NCBI GenBank assembly: GCA_018066245.1
Contig: JAGHRT010000031.1
Location: forward strand, 1 to 64,000
DNA from: Candidatus Equimonas faecalis
Lineage (GTDB): Bacteria > Bacteroidota > Bacteroidia > Bacteroidales > Bacteroidaceae
Length of the DNA stretch: 64,000 bases
Direction of reading: 5' to 3'
In this document: in pieces, positions 1-10,700 of the stretch
Layout: every line of letters starts with the position of its first letter
Position numbering within the stretch: position 1 is the first letter of the stretch
Notes under the pieces: generated by a model
The model's input: only the letters and a program-made list of their open reading frames with translations
What the model was told of the DNA's origin: nothing
Database searches by the model: none
Position numbers and translations under genes: made by a program

Positions 1-518
1 CGGATTTGTGTGGAAATGACTTTTTCTGCGTCGAGTGCGTCGATTGCATCACCTCCCGCCTGTTGTTCTGCCGTAATGTGCAATGGCTGGATAGGCCGTC
101 CCGCACGATGCCTGCCGTAGGTAGGCGACACATACGTGCGTGCGTAAATACGAATATGGTGTATGCACGCCATTGTATCATCCCTTGGGATGCCGTCCGT
201 CCGCTACGATGTCCAGCCATTACGCTCCGCTCATGGCTGGCTACCTTTGTATTATCCCTAACGGGATATGCGCTCCCTGCGGTCGCGCTGGTGTGATACG
301 GCCATGGGTGCGTCACGGCGCGTCGTCCTACCATGTGGGTGCCACGTACCTACGGCGGCGCTCCCTACGGTCGCTCTGCCGCAGGGGCGCAGGTGCGACA
401 ACCAATACCCTTCACTCTCCTAAATCCGATATCCCGTTAGGGATTATACTCTTGGGCTGAAAGCCCATTGGTGTGTAGCTTAGGGAGAATTAGCGGGGGG
501 GCAAGGGTAAGAAAACAT
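1..518. other. Non-coding, repeat-rich stretch downstream of pnp
   Basis: I see no credible gene here. The open frames on the plus strand have low-complexity, Cys/Arg-rich translations without family resemblance. Two structures are visible. A 19-bp inverted repeat with one mismatch lies at 251-269 and 429-447 (core ATCCCTAACGGGATAT). Between its arms is a 103-bp element (304-406) that recurs in inverted orientation at 11530-11632. A short hairpin, GGGCT-gaa-AGCCC, is near 454-466. The layout suggests a dispersed non-coding repeat rather than a protein gene. Confidence 0.6.
304..406 (-). repeat. 103-bp dispersed repeat, copy 1
   Basis: The reverse complement of this segment aligns without gaps to 11530-11632, with only scattered mismatches (I judge about nine tenths identical by eye). 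The shared core includes GGCAGAGCGACCGTAGGGAG. The two copies are in opposite orientation and flank pnp and the two large secreted-protein genes. Confidence 0.8.
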
Positions 519-552
519 TTCACCCCCGACAGCCTGAGCCATCGGGGGTGAA
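511..552 (-). terminator. Terminator of pnp
   Basis: An 11-bp perfect inverted repeat (519-529 and 542-552, arm TTCACCCCCGA) lies just past the pnp stop. On the minus strand it is followed by ATGTTTTC, a short T-rich run, as expected of an intrinsic terminator. Confidence 0.75.
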
Positions 553-574
553 CATGGAAGTATGGCGGAGAGGA

Positions 575-2839
575 CTACTCGGCTGAGTTTTCCTCGCGGT
601 CGTCGTAGCGGGGGCGGCGGGGACGGTCGCCGAACTCGCGGCGTGAGCGCTCACCGTCGAATTCGCGGTGGGGACGGCGGGGACGGGCGGGGCGGTCTTC
701 CCATCCTTCGGGCTTTTCCTCCAAGGCGCGGTGGCTGAGGCGGTACTTGCCCGTCTTGGGATCGATTTCCAGAAGCTTGACCTGAATGTGGTCGTTCTCT
801 TTGAAGCCGGTCTCCTCGATGGTTTCGTAGCGCTTCCAAGCGATTTCGCTGATGTGGAGTAGGCCTTCCTTGCCCGACATAAACTCGATGAAGAAGCCGT
901 AGGGCATCACGCTGACAATGCGGCCGTCGTAGGTTTCGCCCACTTCAGGCACAGCGACGATGGCCCTTATCTTAGCCACGGCTGCGTCGATGCTGGCTTT
1001 GTCGGGTGCGCTGACCTGAACTTTGCCTACGCCGTCTTCTTCGTCAATCGTAATGGTAGCGCCGGTTTCTTCCTGCATACCCTGGATTATCTTACCGCCA
1101 GGGCCAATGACAGCGCCGATGAACTCCTTGGGAATATCGAAGGCCACGATGCGCGGTACCTGGGGCTTGAAGTCCGCACGGGGAGCGTCGAGTGTCTTAA
1201 GCATCTCGCCGAGTATGTGCTCACGGCCGGCCTTTGCCTGCATGAGTGCTTTTTCCAGGATTTCGTAAGAGAGGCCGTCGCACTTGATATCCATCTGGGT
1301 GGCGGTGAGGCCGTTCACTGTGCCTGTGGTCTTGAAGTCCATGTCGCCGAGGTGGTCTTCATCTCCGAGGATGTCGGAGAGCACGGCATACTTGTCTTCG
1401 CCGGGGTTCTTGATGAGTCCCATGGCGATGCCGCTGACGGGATTCTTGAGGGGCACACCGGCATCCATGAGGCTGAGGCAGCCGGCGCAGACGGTGGCCA
1501 TGGAGCTGGAGCCGTTGGATTCGAGGATGTCGCTTACCACGCGCACGGTGTAGGGGAAGTCGGCGGGAATCTGTCCCTTCAGGCCGCGCCATGCGAGGTG
1601 GCCGTGGCCGATTTCGCGGCGGCCTACGCCGCGCTGTGCCTTGGCTTCGCCGGTGGAGAAGGGCGGGAAGTTGTAGTGGAGGAGGAACTTCATGTAGGAC
1701 TTATCGAGTACGTCGTCCACGAGCTTTTCGTCGAGCGACGTGCCCAGCGTCGTGGTGGACAGGCTCTGGGTTTCGCCACGCGTAAAGATGGCAGAGCCGT
1801 GGGGCATGGGGAGTGGTCCGGCTTCGCACCAGATGGGGCGTATCTCGGTCGTCTTGCGTCCGTCGAGGCGTATGCCTTCGTCGAGGATACAGCGGCGCAT
1901 GGCATCCTTCTCCACGTCGTGGTAGTACTTGTCGATGAGGGCGTTTTTCTCTTCCAGCTCTTCGGGGGTGAGTTCGGCGTGAGCCTCGGCGTAGGCCACC
2001 TTGAAGTCCTCGCGGAGCTTCTCGAAGGCTTCGGCGCGGGCGTGCTTTTCGAGGGCCTGCTTGGTTACGTCGTAGGCGGGCTGGTAGAGTTCGCGGCGCA
2101 CCTGCTCGCGGAGTTCTTCGTCGTTCACTTCGTGGCAGTATTCGCGCTTCACGTCGGTGCCAAGCTCCTTCATGAGTTCTTTCTGGAGGCGGCACATGGG
2201 CTTAATGGCTTCGTGGGCGGCCTTCAGGGCTTCGAGGAGGGCGCTTTCGGGCACTTCCTTCATCTCGCCCTCTACCATCATGATGTTTTCTTCGGTGGCA
2301 CCTACCATGAGGTCCATGTCGGCGCGTTCCAGTTGCTTGAAGGTGGGGTTGATGACGTACTCCCCGTCGATGCGGGCCACGCGGCACTCGGAAATGGGGC
2401 CTTCAAAGGGGATGTCGGAGCAGGCCAGGGCTGCGCTGGCGGCAAAGCCGGCCAGGGCATCGGGCATGTCCTTTCCGTCGGCGCTGAAGAGGATGATATT
2501 GACATACACCTCGGCGTGATAGTCGCTGGGGAAGAGCGGACGCAGGGCACGGTCCACGAGGCGTGATGTAAGGATTTCATAGTCGCTGGCGCGGCCTTCG
2601 CGCTTGGTGAAGCCACCGGGGAAGCGGCCTGCGGCGGAATACTTTTCCTTGTAGTCGCACTGGAGGGGCATAAAGTCGGTGCCGGGTACAGCATCTTTGG
2701 CACCGCACACTGTGGCAAGCAGCATCGTGTCGTTCATTCGGAGCATGACTGCGCCGTCGGCCTGTTTGGCCAGCTTGCCCGTCTCGATGCTGATGGTCCT
2801 TCCATCGGGCAGGGAGACTGTCTTCGTAATTACATTCAT
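575..2839 (-). CDS. pnp: Polyribonucleotide nucleotidyltransferase (PNPase)
   Basis: Phosphorolytic 3'-5' exoribonuclease of 754 residues, acting in cytoplasmic mRNA turnover. Domains in order are two RNase PH-like folds (about 12-145 and 325-465) separated by the helical linker, a KH domain with the IGPGGK loop (about 567-625) and an S1 domain (about 635-705, with YGFFIEF and GLLHISEI). The last 39 residues form an Arg/Asp/Glu-rich tail (RPRRPRYDD), likely an RNA- or partner-binding extension. The start at 2839 gives the usual N-terminus. A TAAATTTG -7 element lies about 100 bp upstream. It is monocistronic, with its own terminator. Confidence 0.97.
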   Translation of the reverse strand: MNVITKTVSLPDGRTISIETGKLAKQADGAVMLRMNDTMLLATVCGAKDAVPGTDFMPLQCDYKEKYSAAGRFPGGFTKREGRASDYEILTSRLVDRALRPLFPSDYHAEVYVNIILFSADGKDMPDALAGFAASAALACSDIPFEGPISECRVARIDGEYVINPTFKQLERADMDLMVGATEENIMMVEGEMKEVPESALLEALKAAHEAIKPMCRLQKELMKELGTDVKREYCHEVNDEELREQVRRELYQPAYDVTKQALEKHARAEAFEKLREDFKVAYAEAHAELTPEELEEKNALIDKYYHDVEKDAMRRCILDEGIRLDGRKTTEIRPIWCEAGPLPMPHGSAIFTRGETQSLSTTTLGTSLDEKLVDDVLDKSYMKFLLHYNFPPFSTGEAKAQRGVGRREIGHGHLAWRGLKGQIPADFPYTVRVVSDILESNGSSSMATVCAGCLSLMDAGVPLKNPVSGIAMGLIKNPGEDKYAVLSDILGDEDHLGDMDFKTTGTVNGLTATQMDIKCDGLSYEILEKALMQAKAGREHILGEMLKTLDAPRADFKPQVPRIVAFDIPKEFIGAVIGPGGKIIQGMQEETGATITIDEEDGVGKVQVSAPDKASIDAAVAKIRAIVAVPEVGETYDGRIVSVMPYGFFIEFMSGKEGLLHISEIAWKRYETIEETGFKENDHIQVKLLEIDPKTGKYRLSHRALEEKPEGWEDRPARPRRPHREFDGERSRREFGDRPRRPRYDDREENSAE

Positions 2840-2942
2840 CGGTTTTATTTGTTATGATTTTTAGAGGCGGCCTGCGGGGAAGGGGCAGGGGGCGGGACGG
2901 GCGTCCTGTACCGCTGCGGGGCATTCCCACACATAACCGCTG

Positions 2943-2950
2943 CAAATTTA
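2943..2950 (-). promoter_or_regulatory. Probable -7 element of pnp
   Basis: The minus strand reads TAAATTTG, a perfect TAnnTTTG match, 104 bp before the pnp start. No clear TTG is found 19-20 bp upstream, so only the -7 half is supported. Confidence 0.5.
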
Positions 2951-3151
2951 CTAAATAGTTTTCATTTGCAGGCCTTTGCTTGCGCTTTTTTTTGCGGTTT
3001 GGGTGCAAAATCGTTCAATTCTGCTTTTTTCGGACGGCGAAACGGCACTTTCGTGCGCGGCGCGGGGGCGCATTCCCCTAACAAGGAGCCACACCTGCGG
3101 CCGGACAAGTCCGTGCATCCCCTACCCCATCCGCCGCCATCCCACAGGAGC

Positions 3152-3260
3152 GTTTTTCCTACTCCCTATGAGAGTTTGCACTACTGTATAGGATAGTTTT
3201 TCCTACTCCCTATGAGAGTTCGCACTACTCTATATGGCAGTTTTTCCCATTCCATGAGAG
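3152..3260 (+). repeat. Brick array: 44-bp period, 2.5 units
   Basis: Segments beginning GTTTTTCCTACTCCCTATGA start at 3152, 3196 and (degenerate) 3240, an exact 44-bp period. Each 44-bp unit splits into two 22-bp halves, the second resembling GCACTACTGTATAGGATA. This is the GTTTTTCCTACTCTATAG type of the window-wide 21-22-bp repeat family. Confidence 0.85.
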
Positions 3261-3401
3261 CGTTCGTGCTTTTCCATACGGCCCTTCCGCCTGCCCTGCA
3301 AATCGGCTCGAAGCGCCCCAGCCATAAGCCCTGCTACACCTGCGCCCCGACACATTTTCGGCGGCAGATTTTCGGCAAGGGCCTGTTTTCGCAAAATTAT
3401 C

Positions 3402-3432
3402 TTGGCGGTACGGATAAAATTCCGTAAATTTG
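3402..3432 (+). promoter_or_regulatory. Promoter of the DUF3472 gene
   Basis: TTG (3402-3404), a 20-bp spacer, then TAAATTTG (3425-3432): a perfect Bacteroidetes housekeeping promoter. It rules out an upstream ATG at 3430, which would lie inside the -7 element, and leaves a leader of about 95 nt. Confidence 0.8.
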
Positions 3433-3534
3433 CACAGATTTCTGCTTACATCCTGTTCCTTGCAGGCGCAGCAATCTTTCCGAACACCCACGACATATCA
3501 CATTCAAACTACCAAACATTCAATTCTTCTAACA

Positions 3535-6500
3535 ATGAAACGTATTCTACTTATCGCAGCACTGGCTCTCGCAACCCTTCCCCAGAGCCTCGTGGCCGAC
3601 ACGAAGGACAAGAGCAATCCCACTGCCGATCGCTACAACGTTACCGATGCCAGCGGCAAGCTGGCTTTCGGCAAAAGCTACTACGAAGTGAACGGCAAGC
3701 CCAGCGGCGCCAACGGCAACTTCTACTCCACCTCCAACGCCGGCTGGAGCATCAAGAACTGGCCCGACAACAACAAGCAAAAGCACATCGCCACCTACCT
3801 CCACTTCCCCAAGTGCAAGGCCGACGCCAAGATGCAGCTCACCACCAAAGGCGCAGCCGCCATCAAAGTGGTCGTAACGGCTATGGAAGACGGCAAAGTA
3901 CTCTACGAAGGCAACATCGACATGGCCAAAGGCACGCAGCAGTGGGTCGATGTAATGCCTGAAATGCAGTTCCCCGCCAGCGGCTGGTACAAGTTCGACT
4001 TCGAATGCACGAAAAACCCCGCCAACATCGGCGAGTTCTTCTACTGGCAGTTCAAGAAGACCGGCAGCACGGAGAAAATCTACACCGCCGACTACATGTC
4101 CTCCCCCTCCGTCCACCTCAGCGGCTGGAAGACCACCGACCCCACGGCTCCCTCCCCCGCCTACTACGACTGGGTGTATGAAGAGGTAATGGTGCCCGAA
4201 AGCAGCGCCGTGGTAGGCACCTATTGCATGAGCCTCGGCGTGCTCCACGGCTACATGGGCATACAGATTGACAGCGACAACGACTACCCCATCATATTCT
4301 CCATGTGGGACAACGGCTCCACCGACGAAGACCCCTACCTGCCCGAATACCTCCGCTCCGGAGCCCTCGACTGGGAGAAGGGCGTAACCATAGCCCGCTT
4401 TGCCAACGAAGGCACAGGCGCACAGGCCAAATACCGCACCGGCAAGAACTGGATTCCCGGCAAGTGGGTGAAGTTCATCAGCAACGCCCGCCCCGAGATT
4501 ATCGACGTGGAGATTGACGACCCCGCCCACCCCGGACAGAAGAAGACCATCACCTACACCAACACCCTCTGCTCCGCATGGTTCATGGCCGACGGCCTTG
4601 ACGACGACTGGCACTACATCGCCACCATCCGCCAGAGCGGTGCCAACAACTATTTCGACGGCTGGTACTCCTTCCTCGAAAACTACAACTGGCCCACCGG
4701 CCAGTGGCAGCGCAAGGCCTACTATCGCAACGGCGGCCTCCACTCCCTCTCCAACGGCAAGTGGTATCACGCCAACAGCGTAGGCTTCGGCCACACCGAC
4801 GGCGGCGACAAGTACGGCGACCGCCGCGACTACGGACAGGGACAGACCGAAGACTTCGACAACAGCTTCTTCATGTCCACGGGCGGCTACCACGAAGACC
4901 CCGTACAGAACGCCCAGGTGCTCCCCCTCAAGCGCAACTACATGCCCGTGGACCAGGCCACCCTCGACCGCCTCACCGAGCGCGTAAACCAAGCCATCCG
5001 CAACGAGCAGGTCGTGGCCATGAAGGAAAACATCAGCAACGCCTGCACCGTCTATCCGCAGAGCACCTTCAAGGTTATTGCCAAGAGCGACGAGGCCACC
5101 AACGAGGGTGCCGGCAATATAGCCGACGCCGTGTTCGACGGCAACGAAAGCACCTACTGGCACAGCAAGTGGAGCGGCGGCGAGACCCCCTATCCCCACA
5201 CCCTCACCATCGAGGTAAGCAATCCTGAAGACGTGCGCATCGGCCAGATTTCTCTCGTGCAGCAGCGTGCCTCCAACTATCGCGCCAAGCAGCTCACCGT
5301 GAGCACCTCCACCGACAACAAGACCTGGACGAAGGCCGAAACCGTAACCCTCGACGACACCAACAACCCCAATGCGGAGTTCGCCAACCCCATCAGCGCA
5401 CCCTACATCAAGCTCTCCTTCGACAAGGGCTACGGTACCAACCTCCTTTGCATCAACGAAATCTACTTCAAGTCCGCCCCCAGCATCGACGACCTCAAGA
5501 AGCAGGTGGCCGACATCATCGCCCATGCCGACCAGTTCAACGGCTACGCCTCTGCCGCCCTCACAGGCGTGAAAGCCGCCTACGCCGCCGGCACAGCCAC
5601 CGACTTCGCCGCCCTCTCCAAGGCCCTCAACGACCTCGCCGCCAACGCCCAGCCCCTCAAGTTCGGACGCGTCGATGAAATGAAGAACCTCAGCAGCTTC
5701 AAGGCCTACCAGCTGCACAACGTAAACGGCCAGGGCGACCTCGTGGCCGCTGCCGACGGAAAGCTCAGCCTCACAGGCGTAACCGACAAGGCCGTAACCG
5801 ACACCAAGCTCACCGCCCCGACCAATGTTACCCTGCCCGAGAACAACTGGCTCCTCGTACACAGTGCCCACACCGGCCAATACTACCTCTACAACCTCGG
5901 CGTGAAGAAGTTCCTCCAGACAGGCACGACATGCAGCCTGTCCGACGAACCCGTGCCCGTCACCCCGGCGAAAGCCACCAGCGGCTTCACCTTCCGCACA
6001 GGTACCGGCAGCAACGACTACGTGAGCGCACAACCCGCCACCGACACCCCCGTGAAAGGCTCCACGGCCGGCAACAAGGGCAGCGTCTGGGAACTGCGCG
6101 ACAACTACTACGCCACCCCCGACTACGCCGTGGCCGAAGCCGTGCTTGCCGCCATCGACTATGCAGCCGACTATGCCATACGCGAACAAAAGGCCAAAGC
6201 CGCAAAGGGCTTCCTGGAGTTCGCCAAGGCCGATGCCGCCAAGGACTACGACAAGAAATACGCCGGAATCTACGACACCAGCGCACTGGAAGCCGCTCTC
6301 GCCAAGGCCGGAGCCTCCGTCGATGAGGTAGCCGCCGCCTACGACCAGGCACGAGCCAGCGCCATGCCCCGCACCGACCGCTACTATCGCCTCGTAAACT
6401 ACAAGCGCCCCGTAGCCGGTGCCAAGGACAACTACCTCACCCTGACCGGCACCAAGGAAAAGTGGAACATCTCCTCCAAGACCAACACCGAGTTCGGACC

Positions 6501-7392
6501 TGCTCCCACCTCCACCCTCGTGGCTGAGAATTACCGCCTCTTCAAGTTTGAGAAGGCCGACAACGACACCACCTTCAACATCCTCTGCGCCGCCACAGGC
6601 ACCTACCTCCTCACGCAAAACATCGACAAGGGCATCAGCTCCAATGCCAAGAGCATCGCCATCAGCTGCGAGGGCGACCGTCTCTTCCGCATGAGCGCCG
6701 ACAATCAGTACATCACCGTCAGCGGCGCCAACGCCCTCACACAGTACGGCACGAAGGAAGATGCCGAACTCTTCTACTTCGAAGAAGTCCTCCAGCTTGA
6801 AGATGCCGTAAGCACCCAGGATTGCGGCTACGGCTGGGCCTGCCTGCCTGCATCCGTACAGTTGCCCGACGGCGTGGAAGCCCTCGTCGTTACCAGCGTG
6901 GCCGACGGACAGCTCCACCTCGCTCCGCTGAACGGCTATCTGGCCGAAGCCGATGCCAACCTGCTGCCAGCCGGCCTTCCCGTAGTGCTCCACAGCACCA
7001 ACGGCAAAGCAGTGGCTCCCACTGCCTGCGCCATCGTCAGCCAGAACATCGACGCCAGCCGGGCCAAGGCAGCCAACATACTCGGCGGCGCAAACTACAA
7101 GCTCACCATCAGTAAGAACGACTACGTGTTCAACGAGGAGTGTACGGCCATCCAGAAATCCACTGGCACCAGCCTACGTGCCAACACGCCCTACCTCACC
7201 GCCGCCCATGTGCCCGAGGGCTTCACGGGCATCTTCGTGCTTGACACGACCGACATCCGGCAAATCGTCATCGACAATGCCGACGGCAGCCACACCACTC
7301 TGCCCGCCAGCATCCTCTATGACCTGCAAGGCCGCATCACCAACGCACAGAAAGGCATCTTCATTCAGAACGCCGAGAAGCACATCAAGTAA
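3535..7392 (+). CDS. Large secreted DUF3472 / F5-8C (discoidin-like) protein
   Basis: Exported protein of 1285 residues starting MKRILLIAALALATLPQ, a clear signal peptide. Residues about 30-160 look like a DUF5077 beta-sandwich and about 190-460 like DUF3472 (HGYMGIQIDSDNDYPIIFSM, FSMWDNGS). These two commonly occur together in Bacteroidete cell-surface proteins. An F5/8 type C (discoidin-like) sugar-binding domain follows at about 498-647. Then come helical linkers and probable ricin-like modules. The protein ends in DLQGRITNAQKGIFIQNAEK, the tail also seen on three other proteins here. A role in surface carbohydrate binding or processing is inferred; no catalytic residues were identified. 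Confidence 0.85.
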   Translation: MKRILLIAALALATLPQSLVADTKDKSNPTADRYNVTDASGKLAFGKSYYEVNGKPSGANGNFYSTSNAGWSIKNWPDNNKQKHIATYLHFPKCKADAKMQLTTKGAAAIKVVVTAMEDGKVLYEGNIDMAKGTQQWVDVMPEMQFPASGWYKFDFECTKNPANIGEFFYWQFKKTGSTEKIYTADYMSSPSVHLSGWKTTDPTAPSPAYYDWVYEEVMVPESSAVVGTYCMSLGVLHGYMGIQIDSDNDYPIIFSMWDNGSTDEDPYLPEYLRSGALDWEKGVTIARFANEGTGAQAKYRTGKNWIPGKWVKFISNARPEIIDVEIDDPAHPGQKKTITYTNTLCSAWFMADGLDDDWHYIATIRQSGANNYFDGWYSFLENYNWPTGQWQRKAYYRNGGLHSLSNGKWYHANSVGFGHTDGGDKYGDRRDYGQGQTEDFDNSFFMSTGGYHEDPVQNAQVLPLKRNYMPVDQATLDRLTERVNQAIRNEQVVAMKENISNACTVYPQSTFKVIAKSDEATNEGAGNIADAVFDGNESTYWHSKWSGGETPYPHTLTIEVSNPEDVRIGQISLVQQRASNYRAKQLTVSTSTDNKTWTKAETVTLDDTNNPNAEFANPISAPYIKLSFDKGYGTNLLCINEIYFKSAPSIDDLKKQVADIIAHADQFNGYASAALTGVKAAYAAGTATDFAALSKALNDLAANAQPLKFGRVDEMKNLSSFKAYQLHNVNGQGDLVAAADGKLSLTGVTDKAVTDTKLTAPTNVTLPENNWLLVHSAHTGQYYLYNLGVKKFLQTGTTCSLSDEPVPVTPAKATSGFTFRTGTGSNDYVSAQPATDTPVKGSTAGNKGSVWELRDNYYATPDYAVAEAVLAAIDYAADYAIREQKAKAAKGFLEFAKADAAKDYDKKYAGIYDTSALEAALAKAGASVDEVAAAYDQARASAMPRTDRYYRLVNYKRPVAGAKDNYLTLTGTKEKWNISSKTNTEFGPAPTSTLVAENYRLFKFEKADNDTTFNILCAATGTYLLTQNIDKGISSNAKSIAISCEGDRLFRMSADNQYITVSGANALTQYGTKEDAELFYFEEVLQLEDAVSTQDCGYGWACLPASVQLPDGVEALVVTSVADGQLHLAPLNGYLAEADANLLPAGLPVVLHSTNGKAVAPTACAIVSQNIDASRAKAANILGGANYKLTISKNDYVFNEECTAIQKSTGTSLRANTPYLTAAHVPEGFTGIFVLDTTDIRQIVIDNADGSHTTLPASILYDLQGRITNAQKGIFIQNAEKHIK

Positions 7393-7464
7393 GCGCCAAC
7401 AACTTCCCCTTCTGAACACAGCCATCAAAGGCACGGCACAGATGATGCCCCCGCGCTGACAGCA

Positions 7465-7506
7465 AGGCGTGGCTACCCTATCTTCAAAGAGACGGTAGCC
7501 ACGCCT
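7465..7506 (+). terminator. Terminator-like hairpin after the DUF3472 gene
   Basis: A 13-bp perfect stem (AGGCGTGGCTACC at 7465-7477, complement at 7494-7506) with a 16-nt loop. Only a weak T-rich tail follows, so termination is likely but not certain. Confidence 0.6.
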
Positions 7507-7653
7507 ACGTTTACACCCACTCCGGCATGAAGCTTCGCCCTACCACGACCGCCATTTAGAGCAACAAGGGATATTTCACTCTTCTTAAACAGCCCTCCCC
7601 GCCCCCTTGTGGGAGGAATTTTGGCCTTTCCCCCGTGTTTTTCGCATATTTAT

Positions 7654-7684
7654 TTGGTAGTTGGCGTAAAAAGCCCTATCTTTG
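7654..7684 (+). promoter_or_regulatory. Promoter of the zinc-ribbon secreted-protein gene
   Basis: TTG at 7654-7656, a 20-bp spacer and TATCTTTG at 7677-7684 form a perfect TTG-N20-TAnnTTTG promoter, 113 bp before the start codon at 7798. Confidence 0.8.
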
Positions 7685-7797
7685 CGCAATCAAACACGTG
7701 CGCGTCCTTACTTACACAATAAATATACGTACACCCGCGCATAACACTCCATAGCACAATTTCAATTCACTTTACTAACCCAAAACCTCTTCAATCT

Positions 7798-10700
7798 ATG
7801 AAAAAGTTTATTACTCTTCTGCTGCTGTGTCTCACAGGCATGGCAGCGTGGGCGGCAGACATTGAGAACGTAGCGTTCAAGAATGATGCCGGTATGTACT
7901 TGAATGCAGCGGTGGCGAACGATGCAGTCAGCGTGGGAAGCGCCTCGCAGAGTTTTTCCATCAAGGCTGTGAGCGGTGAGACCAATGCTTACCAGCTCTA
8001 CTGCAACGACATCAGCCGTTGGATTAACAGTGGTACGAGTGGCTATCTGTCCTCTGCCACAACTCAGACCAATGCACGCTACTTCTATTTCTACAAGGTG
8101 ACGATGTCCAACGCTTCGCTCGTAATGGCCAGTCCCGAGGAAACTCCCGAGGTAGGCCAGAAGTATGTCATCGTCGTGAAGAACACCAACACCGAGTATG
8201 CAGGCTACTACGCCATCTATGGCCAGCTGGCCAATGGTAAGACGAACCGTCTGGACGTTGTCAATAAGCTTAACGACGAGCTTCCCTCTACGATTATGCT
8301 GACCTCAACCGCCCAGACCTCCAACGGTACCGCCGACCTCACCAAGGTGGTGTGGACTGTTGAGCAGCTCGCAGCTCCCGAACCTCCCGTTGACGTAACG
8401 AAGACTTACTACCTGTACGACAAGGGTATCAGCCAGTATGTTGTAATACCCTCTGCTACCAATGCAAATATTACTCCCTCCACCACCGATAAGACTGCTG
8501 TGAAGTTTGCAGCCGTATCAGGAGGTTTCAGTATTCAGGATGCAAATACTGGCAACTATATTGGTATCGACACTTCTTGGAATACCATAAGCACCACCAC
8601 GGCCCAGCCTTGGGCTATTGCCAAGGTTGAAGGCGGTATCACCATCAAAAACACTTCCGGTTCTTATGCCGGCAAATGGTTTGGTGGCCAGAGCGGTAAG
8701 ACGAAGTTCTACAACAACAACGACAATCCTGTCGTCTTCAGCCTTGAAGAAGTAGCTCCTGCCACGAAAGAATGCCCCCAGTGCAGTGAAGCTGTGGACA
8801 TCGACGCTACAGTATGCCCGAAATGCGGATATGTTTTCGAGTCCGCTCCTGCCAGTGCTGTGACTAACCTGAATGCCACTTTCAGCAACACTGGCACCTC
8901 CTGGACCGGTGTGAATATCTCCGTTGCAGCCACCGATGCTGATGGCCATGCCGTCAGCGGCGTTACGGCTACCGTAACGGGCAACACGGCTCCCAAGACC
9001 GTTTCCCAGCCCGGCACGAACTGCATCGTGATAAACAAGAACAGTAAGGACATGAGCAATGAGCCCTTGAACTTTACCATTTCCGGCCTGCCCGCAGGTT
9101 CCAAGTTCAACCGCATCAACCTGCCCATGTATGCCATCAACGGTAGCGGCTCTTTCCAGCAGAATGCCGGTCAGAGCGACGTGAACTTCAAGGTAACCGT
9201 CATTGAAGGCGGCAGCACCCTTTATGAGAACACCATCACCAACTTCAACGTGCCCCAGATACAGAAGGGCAACCTCAACGACCTCCTCGTTTATGAGTGC
9301 GGCGAAGACATCGTTACCAATGGCGGTGACGTTCAGGTGAACTTCTCCATGAGCAAGGGTTCCGTCAACAATGGTATGTGCATGGCTTTCCAGAGCCTGA
9401 AACTCTACTACCTCAGCACTGTTGAATACACCGTGAACGTCACGGGTGCCACTGGCGGTGGCGTAACCTATGGCGGCAACACCTACAACAATGGTGGAAA
9501 GATTTCGGCTACTGGCCTCACTGTGGCTGAACTTACTGCCATTCCCGTAGAAGCCTATACCTGTAATATCACTATCGACGGCACTGTCATCAACGTAGTT
9601 TATACGCTCAACGACATCAACGCTTCCATCAATTACACTCCTCTCACCACCTCTTGTTGGAGCGTAATGAGCAATCCGCCCGCAGACCTCCTTACCGATT
9701 ACGAAGCTACCGACCTCTATGATATCGAAAAGACCTATGTAATCGAAGAAGCCGGTAAACTGCAGTCCACCTTTGTCTATACAAGTGGCAGCCACCGTAT
9801 CGACATCGTCGGTGTTGACGTTGTAGATGGCAGCGGTACTGTTGTGGCTTCCGACTATCACTTCGGCTATAGCGGCGGTCAGAAAGTTGATAATGTTTAT
9901 ACTGTAAAAATCCCCGCAGGCACCTACACCGTACGTTACATTGCTACGGCTCATTCTGCTGACGGTTCCAACACCAACACCAATGGCCATATTGACAACG
10001 TATTCACTGCTGGCGAAATTGACTGGAATGGTCTTGAGGCTGCCATCACCACTGCCAATAGCTATCCCGTTGGTCATGGCCTCGGCCAGTACTCTTGGAT
10101 TGAAGAAGGTGCGGACTACACCGACGACTGGGACAGCACAATATCTTCCTACGAACAGATTCTGGAAGCTCGCGAAGGCGATGCCGATTATGTTGATTTC
10201 CTGATTGACCTCCTCAATACAGCAATTTCCAATCTCCAGCTCAACATGCCCAAGGCCGGCACGTTCCTCCGCGTGAAGGGTGCAGCCTCCGGCAACTACA
10301 TTGCAGGCGACAATTCAATATCCAACGGCCGCGCTGCCATGACTGCCGAAAAGGATGCCTCCAGCATTCTCTACTACACTGAGAATAACGAACTCATCGG
10401 CTACCAGTCCGGTCTCGGTTTCATCAACACGCACAGCCGCGCCGCAGTCGGCAATACCTTCGAGCACCACAGCTTCTCTGCCAGCAACTATGGCAACAAA
10501 GGCGCTTACACCATCCTGTCCAATTACGGCGGCAGCAAGGTATTATATGACGGCAGCACCGACATCAACCGCAACAGCGCCGCCAACAGCGTGAACTGCG
10601 CTTGGTATCTCGAAGAAGTTACCGAACTCCCCGTAACCATAACCACTGCCGGCTACGCCACGCTCTATGCTCCCGTGGACCTCACCGTTCCCACCGGCGT

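Larger units (their letters stand above)
7393..7797. other. Intergenic region with hairpin and promoter
   Basis: No gene seen. It holds the terminator-like hairpin at 7465-7506 and the promoter at 7654-7684. After the promoter comes an A/C-rich leader of about 110 nt. Confidence 0.7.

Noticed and set aside
6-460. Overlapping plus-strand open frames at the window start (6-296 and 140-460)
   Set aside because: Low-complexity, Cys/Arg/Pro-rich translations. They coincide with inverted and dispersed repeats and lack a promoter, so they are non-coding repeat DNA.
3547-6993. Very long minus-strand open frame (1148 codons) opposite the DUF3472 gene
   Set aside because: Shadow of the GC-rich codon pattern of the real gene. 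The Gly/Val-rich translation has no family features, and the plus strand has promoter, signal peptide and domains.
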